Positions 23,589 to 34,082 of a stretch of DNA of 64,000 nucleotides are shown piece after piece. The first letter of the stretch is position 1. Every line of letters begins with the position of its first letter. The DNA is from JAPYTK01 sp964401935 (GTDB lineage Bacteria > Myxococcota_A > Polyangia > Polyangiales > Polyangiaceae). The stretch lies in contig CAYOAL010000009.1 in the NCBI GenBank assembly GCA_964401935.1, positions 62,001-126,000 of the forward strand, read 5' to 3'. The notes below the pieces were generated by a model. That model saw only the letters and a list, made by a program, of their open reading frames with translations. It was not told the DNA's origin and made no database searches. The position numbers and the translations under genes are program-made.

Positions 23589-26012
23589 ATGCCTTCGCTA
23601 ACGCACATCCCCCCACAGCCCCCTCGTGGATCGTCCCACGGGCTCATTGCAGACATGATGTTGACCAGCCAGGAGCCCGGGCTGCGACACGCCGCCGGAC
23701 CGCCTGGGGGGTACCCGCCACCGGGAGGGATGCCCCCGGGAGGGATGCCGCCCGGAGGGATGCCGCCCGGAGGGATGCCGCCCGGAGGGATGCCGCCCGG
23801 AGGGATGCCCCCCGGGGGAGGCTACCCGCCGGCTGGAGGGATGCCGCCCCAAGGGATGCCGCCCCAAGGGATGCCGCCCGGAGGGATGCCTCCCGTGCAG
23901 CAAGGCGGGATGCCAGGGGGCGCTGCGGCCGCGCCCAAGAAGAAGGGCTCGGGCGCGATCATCGGCGTGGTCGCGGCGCTCGCAGTGATCGGTGCGTTGA
24001 TCGGCGTCTACTTCGTGTTCTTCTCAGGGCCCAGCTCACAACTGAGCAAGAAGGTGCCGAAGGACACCGAGATCTTCTTCGAGATCCCCAACGTCAAGGG
24101 GGCCCTCGGCTCGGTGGCGGGCATGGACATCATCGACGCGTCGAAGCTCGACTCCAAGAAGTGGGAGAATGAGATCCGCAAGGGCCTCGAAGACGCCTTC
24201 GAGATCAAGAAGGACACCGCCGAGGCGCTGATGGGCAGCATCGAGTCGGTGGCGGTGGCCCAGCGCAACGTCACCAAGAGCCAGGAGTCGGTGACGCTCG
24301 TCTCCTTCTCCAGCACCGACGGCATGGAGAAGCTCCTCAAGAGTGAGCGCTTCAGCAAGGAGGACGACGTCGGCAAAGGGGCGCTCTACGCCGTGGAGCC
24401 GATGAAGATCGACGATCCCGAGGAGATGAAAGACTGGTCGGGCCCCAAGAAGTCGTTCGCGCGCATGAGCTACGACAAGAAGTCGAAGTACCGCGCGTTC
24501 GTCTGGTTCCAAGACGCGAAGCTGCTCGCCATGGGCCACCCCGACTACATCGAGGACATCAGCTCGGTGCTCGACGGGAGCGACTCGCTCGCGAACCACG
24601 AGAACTGGGGCAAGGCGAAGTTCGAGGGTGGGTCGGCGCTGGTCTACGTGAGCCCCGAGCTCACCACGAAGGTCGACGACGACTCTCTGAAGAGCGTGAT
24701 GAAGGGTTACTTCAGCGAGGTGCGACCCTTCGCCGGCTCCATGAAGTTCACCGACGCCGGCATCCTCACCACCTTCACGGGCGAAATGCGCGGCAACAAG
24801 ATCGGCGAGGAAGACGAGCTCGCGAGCGCCGCCAGCTTGGATCTGCACGAGCGCCTCCCCGAGGAGACCATCGGTTACATCACCCTCTCGACGAAGAAGA
24901 AGGAAGACGGCAAGGCGGCGAAGAAGTGGCTCATCAAGAAGCTGAAGAGCATCGAGGAGGGTCTCGGCGACCAGGCCGACAAGACCTTCGACGCCATGGA
25001 CGACGAGGTGGGCTTCAAGATCGAGGATCTCTTCGACGCGGTGGGTGACCAGATGGCCATCGCCGTCGCGGTCGACCGCAAGGTCGAGTACGACGAGGAC
25101 AAGAAGCCCGAGGAGTACATGGAGAGCGCGGCCGTGGCCTACCTCATCGAAATTGGCGACGCCGACAAGGCGAAGAAGATCGTCAAGAAGGTGAAGGAGA
25201 AGTTCTTCGAGGACGAGGGCCCGATGGCCAGCGCGTACGACGTCGAGGACAAGGGTGCCGGCTTCATCGCCGAGCCCAAGGAAGAGGGGCCGACCCCCGA
25301 GATCCAGGTCATCGTCGAGAAGGAGTACATCCTCATCACGGCTGGCGGGCTCGCGAAGCGCTTCGTCGAAGCGGCCGACAAGAAGAAGAAGACCCTCGCC
25401 GACGACGGCGCTCACAAGGCCGCGGTCGGCTCGTTCTCTGGCTCACCGCGCATGATCATGTGGGTCGACACCGGTTGGATTGGCGGCAAGGCGCTCGAGA
25501 TCGCGAAGGACAACGAGAAGCTCTCGGAGCAGCTCGATGAGTTCGAAGACGAGACGGGCTTCAACCCTGCGGCCATCGTGACCAAGGGCGACAAGCGCCT
25601 CACCTCGGCCGTCGCGTTCTCGATCGACACCTCGAGCGATCATTGGGATCTCAAGGTCCAGTCGATCAACGGCGAGCTGCTCCTCGCCGCCGGCTCCCTC
25701 GCGATCTTCATTCCTCGGATGATGTCGGGCGGCTTCGCCGTGCCCACCGAGGAGAAGTTCGCGGTGCCCGATGGCCCGAGCCCGTTGCCTTCTCCCTCGT
25801 CGGGGGACAGCGCCGCTTCCACTGGCATCGCAGAGTGCGACACCTACTTCGACAAGGTGGAGAAGTGCACCGCTCTGCCCGCCACCTCGAGGCTGCAGAT
25901 CCTGGAGTCGAAGAAGACGATGCGCGACGCCGCGGCGACCTCGCCGATGGCCAAGTCGTCGCTCGCCGACTCGTGCAAGAAAATGAGCGAAGCGTTGTCG
26001 ATGTGTAACTGA
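23589..26012 (+). CDS. Membrane-anchored DUF3352-like protein with PPGGM repeats
   Basis: An 807-aa protein. A cytosolic N-terminus contains ten or more repeats of the type GGMPP (about residues 45-105), then a Lys-rich spot and one membrane span (IIGVVAALAVIGALIGVYFV, about 125-144). The large exported part has a two-lobed pattern beginning VPKDTEIFFEIPNVKGALG and resembles DUF3352-type proteins. It ends in a Cys-containing tail (CDTYFDKVEKC, CKKMSEALSMC). The repeats are encoded by near-identical 15-bp units (GGAGGGATGCCGCCC), so length could vary between strains. The start is uncertain: ATG 23589 has no clear ribosome-binding site, and ATG 23655 is possible. Confidence 0.75.
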   Translation: MPSLTHIPPQPPRGSSHGLIADMMLTSQEPGLRHAAGPPGGYPPPGGMPPGGMPPGGMPPGGMPPGGMPPGGMPPGGGYPPAGGMPPQGMPPQGMPPGGMPPVQQGGMPGGAAAAPKKKGSGAIIGVVAALAVIGALIGVYFVFFSGPSSQLSKKVPKDTEIFFEIPNVKGALGSVAGMDIIDASKLDSKKWENEIRKGLEDAFEIKKDTAEALMGSIESVAVAQRNVTKSQESVTLVSFSSTDGMEKLLKSERFSKEDDVGKGALYAVEPMKIDDPEEMKDWSGPKKSFARMSYDKKSKYRAFVWFQDAKLLAMGHPDYIEDISSVLDGSDSLANHENWGKAKFEGGSALVYVSPELTTKVDDDSLKSVMKGYFSEVRPFAGSMKFTDAGILTTFTGEMRGNKIGEEDELASAASLDLHERLPEETIGYITLSTKKKEDGKAAKKWLIKKLKSIEEGLGDQADKTFDAMDDEVGFKIEDLFDAVGDQMAIAVAVDRKVEYDEDKKPEEYMESAAVAYLIEIGDADKAKKIVKKVKEKFFEDEGPMASAYDVEDKGAGFIAEPKEEGPTPEIQVIVEKEYILITAGGLAKRFVEAADKKKKTLADDGAHKAAVGSFSGSPRMIMWVDTGWIGGKALEIAKDNEKLSEQLDEFEDETGFNPAAIVTKGDKRLTSAVAFSIDTSSDHWDLKVQSINGELLLAAGSLAIFIPRMMSGGFAVPTEEKFAVPDGPSPLPSPSSGDSAASTGIAECDTYFDKVEKCTALPATSRLQILESKKTMRDAAATSPMAKSSLADSCKKMSEALSMCN

Positions 26013-26020
26013 CGTTTCTT

Positions 26021-26128
26021 GGAGGGTGCTCCGCACCCTCCGCCCACGCTGCGCGCGGGGCCCCCCTCCCACCGCGTTGCGCTTCTCGCCCCAACACCCA
26101 AGCGCGCTTCTCGAGCGCTCGGGTCTTT
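26021..26128 (+). terminator. Two-hairpin element, copy 1 (probable terminator)
   Basis: Nine bases after the stop at 26012 begins a 9-bp perfect hairpin (GGAGGGTGC-TCC-GCACCCTCC). After a conserved GC spacer comes a second stem, ACCCAAGCGC ... GCGCTCGGGT (26096-26124), followed by CTTT. The whole element recurs downstream of the trypsin gene at 34083-34194 with stem-preserving changes. Confidence 0.65.
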
Positions 26129-26180
26129 CTCGGTGCGGGTCGCGTCTTGTGGTTGAACCTGCGCCGCCGCGCGAGCTGGG

Positions 26181-27278
26181 TCAGAACGGACAGTTGTCGC
26201 AGACTGAGCAGCTCGGGCCGCCGTTCGAGTCGCCATCGAGACCGGGCGAGGCGTCGGTGCAGACGATGTCGGTGCCGTTGTCGCTGAAGGTGTTGCCGCG
26301 CAGGTAGCCTTGCTTGCCTTCGCCGCTCCACAGCATCCCTTGCGTGCCGCTGCCCTCGATCGTGCTCTCCTCCACGAACACGTTGTTGCCGGTGTCCGTC
26401 ACCTCGACGCCGGTGGTGCCGCAGTTTCTCACGCGCGACTGCCACATCCAGTGATCGAACTCGCCTGCGCCTTCGCTGGTGATGGTTACGCAGCTGTCGG
26501 CCGTGTCCTCGCCGTCGATGATGCACCACTGGATGCCGTTGGCCATGCCGCCGTAGACCACCGTCGCCGTGGTCGCACCGACCGCGCCCGAGCCGGTGAT
26601 GGTGGTCACCACCTGGTCGTCGCTGCGATCGCAGCGGAGATACTGGTTGGCGGTGAGGGTGATGGGGAAGGTGGCGTTCTCGCTGTCGTAGGCGTCATCG
26701 GTGAGCACGATCTCACCGGTTGCTCGACTCAGTGCGTAGTCGAGCGTCGCGTAGGCGCAGGCCCCGCGCCCGGCGCCGTTCTCGGGGGCGTCGACGCCGT
26801 TGTCGGCGTCGACGAAGACACGCGTGTCGGTGGTGGGGGGAGCGCAGCTGCAGACGCCGGCGTCATCACACACCCCGAACATGTTGTCGTTCACGCGACA
26901 GAACGACGCGACCTCGGCCGGGCCGGTGGTGGCGGAGCCATCCACACACACCGGGATCGTGCAGTCTTGGTCGTTGTCGTCGGAGGGGGGGTCGTCGTCG
27001 TTCTCCATCCTGGCCTGGCCGTCGCGGCAGACCACCTCCAGACAGTCGCCGTCGGTCTGCGCGTCGCCGGGGGCCGCGCCATTCGGGACCGCTTCGTGCC
27101 TGCAGGTCCTGTCGATGCAGAAGTCGAACGTGCAGACGTCGTCGTCGTCGCAGTCCGCCTCGCGAGCACAGGGGGTGCCGGTGTTGCCGCCGGCGCCCGT
27201 GGTCGCGTCGTCGTCGCCGCAAGCAAAAGGGGTGGTAAGGAAAACAAGAACGGCGGAAAGCCAAAGGCTCCTTCGCAT
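26181..27278 (-). CDS. Cys-rich lipoprotein with parallel beta-helix-like domain
   Basis: A 365-aa predicted lipoprotein. The signal LWLSAVLVFLTTPFAC ends in a lipobox. The first 130 residues hold many cysteines in a C-x(5)-C-D-x-x-C pattern (CAREADCDDDDVCTFDFC), as in myxobacterial metal- or disulfide-rich modules. A beta-helix-like part follows, with GEIVLTDDAY, VYGGMANGIQWCIIDG and VFVEESTIEG, each turn ending in a similar strand. It ends with a Cys cluster (CSVCDNC). Probably a surface protein; ligand unknown. It is convergent with the upstream 807-aa gene. Confidence 0.75.
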   Translation of the reverse strand: MRRSLWLSAVLVFLTTPFACGDDDATTGAGGNTGTPCAREADCDDDDVCTFDFCIDRTCRHEAVPNGAAPGDAQTDGDCLEVVCRDGQARMENDDDPPSDDNDQDCTIPVCVDGSATTGPAEVASFCRVNDNMFGVCDDAGVCSCAPPTTDTRVFVDADNGVDAPENGAGRGACAYATLDYALSRATGEIVLTDDAYDSENATFPITLTANQYLRCDRSDDQVVTTITGSGAVGATTATVVYGGMANGIQWCIIDGEDTADSCVTITSEGAGEFDHWMWQSRVRNCGTTGVEVTDTGNNVFVEESTIEGSGTQGMLWSGEGKQGYLRGNTFSDNGTDIVCTDASPGLDGDSNGGPSCSVCDNCPF

Positions 27279-27453
27279 CTACACCTCCGCGAATGGACCC
27301 AACAAGGATAGCCCTGGCCGGGCCGCGTGGCGAATGTTCGCGTGCTGTGTGGACGCGTGCACACCTGTGCCCACCCCGAGCCCTGCCCGCCACGACGACG
27401 CCCCAACATTCGATGGGTTGAGGGCGGCATGGCGGTTGCCAACCCCGCTTGGG

Positions 27454-28191
27454 ATGACTTCTGAAAGCCCGGTCCGCTCCGTCTTGGTTCTTCGCCTGCT
27501 CGTGGTTTGGTCGCTGGCGCTCGCGACCGTGGGCTGCAACCCCGAGGAGCGCTTCGGCAGCCACCTGCGCTACGCGCCGAGCTACCGCGCTTACGTCCTC
27601 GCGCCCCCCACCGGGAGCGACGAGCCGCCCGACGAAGAGTCGGTGATGGTGCTCGTGGATCCCATCACCGAGCGCAAGATCCGCTGCCGTGAGGAGCTCG
27701 CGAAGTGGTCGGAGCCCTATCGGCGTCACGCCGCCGACGTGGCCCACGACGAGGGCTGGGAGATCGCGTCGCCGTTCCTCGTGGCGCCGGCGACGGTGGT
27801 GGCGGCAGCTGCCTTCGACGTGCTCTTGCTGAGCGTTGCGTTCGTGGAGCTGCCTTACCAGCTCGCGCGTGCCGACGAGGGCATCGTGAGCTACGAGCGC
27901 GGCCTCGACGCGTTCGAGCGCGCCGCCTGGGATGACGCGGCGACCGCGTTCGAGCTCGCGATGGTGAAAGACCGTACCCTGGCGACCCACGGCCTCGGGC
28001 GCTACTACGCGGGGATCGCGTACGCGAACCTGGGGCGCAGCGACGAAGCGCGTGAGGCGCTCGCGGCCTTCGTGGAGCGTGCGCTGGTGCGCGAGATCAC
28101 GGCATACCGCGCCGCCGAGCGCTGGCTGCGCTACCTCGACGAGCCGCTCGAGCGCTGTGCCTCCCAGGAGCCGCTGCCCATCGTGTGGTGA
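27454..28191 (+). CDS. TPR-containing lipoprotein
   Basis: A 245-aa protein. The signal RLLVVWSLALATVGC ends in a lipobox (TVGC). After a linker there is a hydrophobic stretch (VVAAAAFDVLLLSVAFVELPYQ), which may be a second membrane contact, then TPR-like helices (GLDAFERAAWDDAATAFELAM and YAGIAYANLGRSDEAREALAAFVE). The ATG at 27454 gives the best signal peptide, though no strong ribosome-binding site precedes it. It ends seven bases from the convergent kinase gene. Function unknown. Confidence 0.7.
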   Translation: MTSESPVRSVLVLRLLVVWSLALATVGCNPEERFGSHLRYAPSYRAYVLAPPTGSDEPPDEESVMVLVDPITERKIRCREELAKWSEPYRRHAADVAHDEGWEIASPFLVAPATVVAAAAFDVLLLSVAFVELPYQLARADEGIVSYERGLDAFERAAWDDAATAFELAMVKDRTLATHGLGRYYAGIAYANLGRSDEAREALAAFVERALVREITAYRAAERWLRYLDEPLERCASQEPLPIVW

Positions 28192-28198
28192 CGGCTGC

Positions 28199-29476
<1,278 letters not shown>

Positions 29477-29516
29477 CACCGAGCTCCCGAACGAACCGAG
29501 ACCGTCAGGCTCGCGC

Positions 29517-30362
29517 TCACCAAGCCCAGGCCACCGCGACGCCGATGGCCATGAGAGCGACGGCACCAAGCACGACGTTGCGGAGCAAGGGGTCGGCGCC
29601 GGGGACGGCGATCTCCACGTTGGCGCTCGGAGCCAACGCGCTCGGCAGATCGTCGCGGTTGAAGGTTACCTCGTGGCTCCACACGCTCGTGGCGAGCGGA
29701 TGCTCGGCGGCGGGCGTGGCCGGCGGCGGGTAGGAGCTCGCCGGCGGCAGCGACGGATGGGCTGGTGGCGGATAGGAGCTCGCCGGTGGCTCCGGATGCG
29801 ACGCCGGCGGCGGGTAGGAGCTCGCTGGTGGCGCGGGATGCGACGCCGGCGGCGGGTAGGAGCTCGCCGGTGGCGCGGGATGCGACGCCGGCGGCGGGTG
29901 GGAGCTCGCCGGTGGCTCGGGATGCGAGGCCGGCGGCGGGTAGGAGCTCGCCGGTGGCTCGGGGCGCGAGGCCGGGGGAGCGTGGAGGCTGCTCGGACCC
30001 GCGTCGGTGAAGGGCAGCGCCGGCCCCTTCGGGCTGTGCGTGACGCCGGTCTCGGTCACGGTGCTCTCGTCGGCGATGGGAGGGGCGGGCTGCCGCCGCT
30101 CCCCCCGCTTCTTGAACGGGAGCGCCCGGCGCTCCACCTTGTCGAGCTCGATCCGCTGGGTCTCCGAGGGGCGGTCGGGAGGTAGGCTCGAGTCGAGCGT
30201 CAGCTCTTCGTCGACCGTGGTCTCTTCAGTGGCCCCACCGCCGGGCTGGCTCGGATCGGCCGGACGCGGAGCGGCCTGACGGCGCCGTACGTTCGCGTCG
30301 ACGCGCGTCGCCTCGTCATCCGACCACCGGCCCCCACGGGGCGCGCGCTCGTCGTCGCCCAT
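29517..30362 (-). CDS. Tail-anchored protein with Pro/Ser repeats
   Basis: A 281-aa protein. The first 100 residues are charged and contain several Thr/Ser in acidic contexts (EETTVDEELTLDSS), plausible kinase targets. Then come about seven repeats of PPASSYPPPASHP, and finally a single span (NVVLGAVALMAIGVAVAWAW) at the very C-terminus. No enzyme domain was recognised. It lies directly upstream of, and probably in one operon with, the tail-anchored kinase. The DNA of the repeat region (29730-29970) is internally repeated and prone to length change. Start ATG at 30362. Confidence 0.7.
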   Translation of the reverse strand: MGDDERAPRGGRWSDDEATRVDANVRRRQAAPRPADPSQPGGGATEETTVDEELTLDSSLPPDRPSETQRIELDKVERRALPFKKRGERRQPAPPIADESTVTETGVTHSPKGPALPFTDAGPSSLHAPPASRPEPPASSYPPPASHPEPPASSHPPPASHPAPPASSYPPPASHPAPPASSYPPPASHPEPPASSYPPPAHPSLPPASSYPPPATPAAEHPLATSVWSHEVTFNRDDLPSALAPSANVEIAVPGADPLLRNVVLGAVALMAIGVAVAWAW

Positions 30363-30452
30363 CTCGGCGCATCGTAGCTCGACCGGCCGCGCCTCCCCAA
30401 GCGCTGATGTGAGGACGAGACCAGGGAGGCGGCTCGTGGTACGTCGGTGCGC

Positions 30453-30869
30453 ATGCGCCTCTTGACGTTTCAAGCGTCTCGGTTCGCGTGGAGCACCCAC
30501 CGTCGCACCCTCGAGACGGTGCCGGAGCAGGAGGCACAAGACAGCGCTCTCGAGGCGGTGGTCGCCTTTTTGCACATCGAGCGCTCCGACGAGGGGGAGG
30601 CGCGAGGGGGCGTGTTTCGCAAGACGTTGAAGCACATCAAGTGGATCGCCAACAAGCGTGGGCTCTGCCGGGTCGTCCTCCACTCCTTTACCCACCTCGG
30701 AGGGGAGAACGCGGAGCCAGCGTTCGCCGAAACGTTCATCACGGAGCTCGCCGAGCGCCTCGCCGCGACCGGCTACGAGGTGAAGACGACTCCCTTCGGC
30801 TACTTCTGCGCGTGGAGCCTCGACGTGTACGGTGACAGCTTGGCCAAGGTGTACAAGGCCATCGACTGA
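30453..30869 (+). CDS. Free-standing archaeal-type ThrRS editing domain
   Basis: A 138-aa protein matching the N-terminal editing domain of archaeal threonyl-tRNA synthetase: MRLLTFQASRFAW, then VVAFLHIERSDE, VVLHSFTHLGG with the conserved His, and TTPFGYFCAWSLDVYGDSLA. Bacterial ThrRS normally has an unrelated editing domain, so a solo archaeal-type module is unusual. It may hydrolyse mischarged Ser-tRNA-Thr in trans, or D-aminoacyl-tRNA, to which this fold is related. No aminoacylation domain is attached, and the protein is complete. The ATG at 30453 is preferred to the GTG two codons upstream. It is followed by a c-di-GMP gene without evident relation. Confidence 0.88.
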   Translation: MRLLTFQASRFAWSTHRRTLETVPEQEAQDSALEAVVAFLHIERSDEGEARGGVFRKTLKHIKWIANKRGLCRVVLHSFTHLGGENAEPAFAETFITELAERLAATGYEVKTTPFGYFCAWSLDVYGDSLAKVYKAID

Positions 30870-30952
30870 CCGCTCGCCGGGACGGCGAACGTCGCGCTCG
30901 TCGCAGCCGTGTCGTCGACGTCGAAAGTTTCGGAGGCACGTGACCGAAGTCG

Positions 30953-32728
30953 GTGGGTTCTGTTATTCGTACAAGAGTGCGATTCGTTCCGCCTCCCGGG
31001 TCGTCCGTCGCCATCGCGCTGGCCGAGGCGTTGGCCAACGGCACCGACGAGGCCGTGATCGTCGTCGAGGGCGACGCGGTGCACGCGGTTCGTCACGGTG
31101 CCCCGCTCGCCGAGGCGCTCGGCCTCGCGCTCCACCAGGTGTTCGAGGAGCCAACCGCCTATCTCGACGAGGACGAGCTGCTCGAGCTGACGGCGGCGTG
31201 GGAGCAGGTGGCGTCTCTGCCCGGCGCTGCGCACCACGCGGCCTTCACCATGCGTGACGTGCGCGGTCGGGTGGTGGAGCTCGAGGCCACCGCCACCAAC
31301 CTCGGACACCTCGCCGAAGGCACGGTGCTCGTACGCCTGCGGCTCGCGCGCTTCAGCCACGTGCCGGCGCCGCCTTCGAGCGACGCGGCCTACGTCGATG
31401 AGGCGCTCGTGACGAAGCCGCAGTTCATGGAGCTGTTGCAACGGGCGGTCGACCGTAAGCTCGTCCGGGTGTGGCGGGCGCCCACGCACGCGCGCGCGGT
31501 GACCAAAGATCGACGCTGCGACTTCGCGCTCGTGCTCGTTAACCTCGATCGCTACGGGATGCTGCGCGGCAGCTTCGGTGAACAGGAGCTCGACAACCTC
31601 ATCCGCATGGCGGCCAAGCGCCTGCGCCGAGCGCTGCGCGCGCGCGACGCGGTGGGCCACCTCGGAGGCAGCGAGCTGGCCATCTACCTCGACGGCGTCA
31701 CCGACGCCGAGCAAGCGGCGCGGGTGGTCGACGCGTACACGCGCATCCTCGAGGATCGCTTCGATCTCGCGGGTCAGAACGTGACGATGGCGCCTGTGAT
31801 CGGCATCGCCACCAGCGAGCGCCGCTACGAGCGCGCCGACGATGTGCTCCAGGACGCGATGGCCGCCGCCAGCGCCGCGCTGCGCCGCGTCCGCAGCGGG
31901 CGACAGGCCTACCAGACGGGGATCCGCAAAGAGGACCGGCGTCGTCTCATCCTCAGCGCCGATCTCCGCGAAGGACTCGACAAGGGCCATGTCTTCGAGC
32001 AGTACCAGCCGATCGTCGAGCTCGACACGGGGCGCCTGGTGGGCTTCGAAGCGCTCTGCCGGTGGAGCCACCCGAGCTTGGCGCTGGTGGGCCCCAACGA
32101 GTTCATCCCGGTCGCCGAGGAGACGGGGCTCATCCATCGGCTCGGAGCGCGCATCATGCAGCGCGCGTGCGCGCAGATCGGGGCGTGGAACCGTGGGGCG
32201 GGGCGCGCGGTCACCGTGTCGGTCAACGTGTCTGCGGCGGAGATCGTCAACCCGAGCTTCGCCCGCGACGTGGAGCTGGTCCTCTCGGAGACGGGGATCG
32301 CGCCGGAGTGTCTCGTGCTCGAGGTGACCGAGAGCGCGCTCCTCGAGGATCTCGACGCTGCGAAGCGCAACATGCAGGCGCTCAGGAGACGTGGCGTCCA
32401 GTTCGCGCTCGACGACTTCGGCACCGGCTACGCGTCGCTCTCGTACCTCGTCGAGCTGCCGTTCAACAAGCTGAAGCTCGACCGCTCGCTCATCGCGAAG
32501 CTCGACGAGCCGCATCGCCGCAAGGTGGTGCGGGCGGTGGTGGCCCTCGCGCACGAGCTGGGCCTCGAGGTGGTGGCGGAGGGGATCGAGACGCCGGCCC
32601 AGGTGGGCGAGCTCGCCCACACCCGCTGCGACTTGGGACAGGGGTACCTCTACGGGGCAGCCATGAACGTGGACGAAGCGGCCGAGCTGCTCGTGGCCGA
32701 GCGCCACGAATCAATACCCACTGCGTGA
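30953..32728 (+). CDS. PAS-like/degenerate GGDEF/EAL protein (c-di-GMP phosphodiesterase)
   Basis: A 591-aa protein. Residues 15-150 form a PAS-like sensor. The GGDEF domain (about 180-320) has the active-site loop GGSEL in place of GGDEF, so diguanylate cyclase activity should be lost. The EAL domain (about 345-585) keeps EALCR, VSVNVSA, EVTESALLED, DDFGTGYASLSYL, KLDRSLI and AEGIET, so it should hydrolyse c-di-GMP, possibly with GTP bound at the inactive GGDEF site. The start is GTG at 30953 with GGAGG about 17 bases upstream, a little far; a different start is possible. No membrane span is present. Confidence 0.9.
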   Translation: MGSVIRTRVRFVPPPGSSVAIALAEALANGTDEAVIVVEGDAVHAVRHGAPLAEALGLALHQVFEEPTAYLDEDELLELTAAWEQVASLPGAAHHAAFTMRDVRGRVVELEATATNLGHLAEGTVLVRLRLARFSHVPAPPSSDAAYVDEALVTKPQFMELLQRAVDRKLVRVWRAPTHARAVTKDRRCDFALVLVNLDRYGMLRGSFGEQELDNLIRMAAKRLRRALRARDAVGHLGGSELAIYLDGVTDAEQAARVVDAYTRILEDRFDLAGQNVTMAPVIGIATSERRYERADDVLQDAMAAASAALRRVRSGRQAYQTGIRKEDRRRLILSADLREGLDKGHVFEQYQPIVELDTGRLVGFEALCRWSHPSLALVGPNEFIPVAEETGLIHRLGARIMQRACAQIGAWNRGAGRAVTVSVNVSAAEIVNPSFARDVELVLSETGIAPECLVLEVTESALLEDLDAAKRNMQALRRRGVQFALDDFGTGYASLSYLVELPFNKLKLDRSLIAKLDEPHRRKVVRAVVALAHELGLEVVAEGIETPAQVGELAHTRCDLGQGYLYGAAMNVDEAAELLVAERHESIPTA

Positions 32729-32948
32729 CGGGGATGGAGCGGGAACCATGAACGTGGCGCGCCGTATGAGAATCCAAAGGTGGCGACGCGCGTGGGCCTT
32801 CGGGTCACATCCCTCGGTGAGGGCCGTCGCTCGGGTGGATCAACGGTCCATGGGAACCCAGAGCGCTGCTTGGCAGTTCGTGCATGGTGTCGAAATGATG
32901 ACAAGATCGTCTGGTCTGGGCTTTGCAGTTCGGGGTGTCGTGGCACGG

Positions 32949-34076
32949 ATGAAAGGGGAGCCCTCCCGCGGCGCGGCGCTCGTGTTGGCGGTGCTCGCGA
33001 CCGCCTGCGGCGACGCGGTTCTCCCCGACGAGCAGCTCGGCGACGTGGATCAGACCATCGTCAACGGCACCGTGAACAACGGCGATCCCGCCGTGGTGGC
33101 GCTCACCGCCGGGGGCTATGCCTTCTGCACCGGCACGCTGATCCGCCCCACCGTCGTGCTCACGGCGGCCCACTGCCTCCCGCCCAACCTCAGCGACTTC
33201 GGAGTGTTCAACTACAACCAGATCGACGTCTTCTTCGGCAGCCAGGTGGGCGGGGGCGGCGAGGTCGTGTCCGCGGTGTCGGGCTGGACGCATCCTGGCT
33301 GGAACATCGACGTGTTCGAGGACGACATCGGCCTGTTGCGGTTGTCCGCGGCCGGGCCCGCCACGCCCATCCCCTTCGCCACCCAGACCATGACCACCGC
33401 CGATCAAGGCGCTCCGGTGCGGCTCGTGGGCTTCGGCATCACCAGCGACGGCGCCAACGACTCGGGCCGCAAGCGCCAGGGAACAACCACCATCGACGAC
33501 GTGTACCAGTTCGTGTTCACCATGGGTCTCGAGCCGTCGGGGACGTGCAGCGGCGACTCGGGCGGCCCGACGTTCATGACCCGCGGCGGCCAGGAGGTGG
33601 TGGCGGGCATTCACTCTCGCAGCGACTGCATCTCGCAGGCCATCGACACCCGCGTCGACGACTACCAGAGCGACATCAACGCGTTCATCGGCGAGACGCC
33701 CAGCGGGCCCCAGTGCTTCGCGGACGGTCAGTGTGCCACCGGCTGCGGCGCGGCCGACCCCGACTGTCCCTGCGCCGCCGACGGGTTCTGCAGCGACCTG
33801 TGTCTCGATCAGAGCACCGATCCCGACTGCCAGCCGAGCTGCGGCCTCGATGGGGTGTGCAACCCCGAGTGTGCTGCCGAGCAAGATCCCGACTGCAGCC
33901 CCGTGGAGCCTCCTCCCACCGAGAACGACCGCTGGGTGGCCGGAGACGCCGAGAACGAAGACTACGACGGCGTGCTGCTGAGCTCGTGCGCCCACGGCCG
34001 CTCTCGCGCGCCCCACCACGGCGCGTTCGCGCTCCTCCTCGCCGGCCTCGGCTGGGTGATTCGGCGCCGACGCTGA
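32949..34076 (+). CDS. Secreted trypsin-like protease with MYXO-CTERM tail
   Basis: A 375-aa S1 peptidase. The triad is intact: TAAHC (His75), DDIGLL (Asp126) and GDSGGP (Ser204). The signal sequence ends ATAC (lipobox-like, Cys20), and activation could occur at the IVNG at 37-40. A Cys-rich stalk with C-x-x-x-C-x-x-x-D-P-D-C repeats (about 235-320) precedes a MYXO-CTERM signal: a Cys, a hydrophobic segment (GAFALLLAGLGWVI) and RRRR at the end. Such tails anchor proteins to the surface in Myxococcota. Start ATG at 32949; an in-frame GTG is possible. A two-hairpin element follows seven bases after the stop. Confidence 0.92.
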   Translation: MKGEPSRGAALVLAVLATACGDAVLPDEQLGDVDQTIVNGTVNNGDPAVVALTAGGYAFCTGTLIRPTVVLTAAHCLPPNLSDFGVFNYNQIDVFFGSQVGGGGEVVSAVSGWTHPGWNIDVFEDDIGLLRLSAAGPATPIPFATQTMTTADQGAPVRLVGFGITSDGANDSGRKRQGTTTIDDVYQFVFTMGLEPSGTCSGDSGGPTFMTRGGQEVVAGIHSRSDCISQAIDTRVDDYQSDINAFIGETPSGPQCFADGQCATGCGAADPDCPCAADGFCSDLCLDQSTDPDCQPSCGLDGVCNPECAAEQDPDCSPVEPPPTENDRWVAGDAENEDYDGVLLSSCAHGRSRAPHHGAFALLLAGLGWVIRRRR

Positions 34077-34082
34077 GTTGCG

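Noticed and set aside
32873..32890. Sigma-54 promoter upstream of the trypsin gene (TTGGCAGTTCGTGCA)
   Set aside because: The spacing between the GG and GC dinucleotides is 8, not the required 10.
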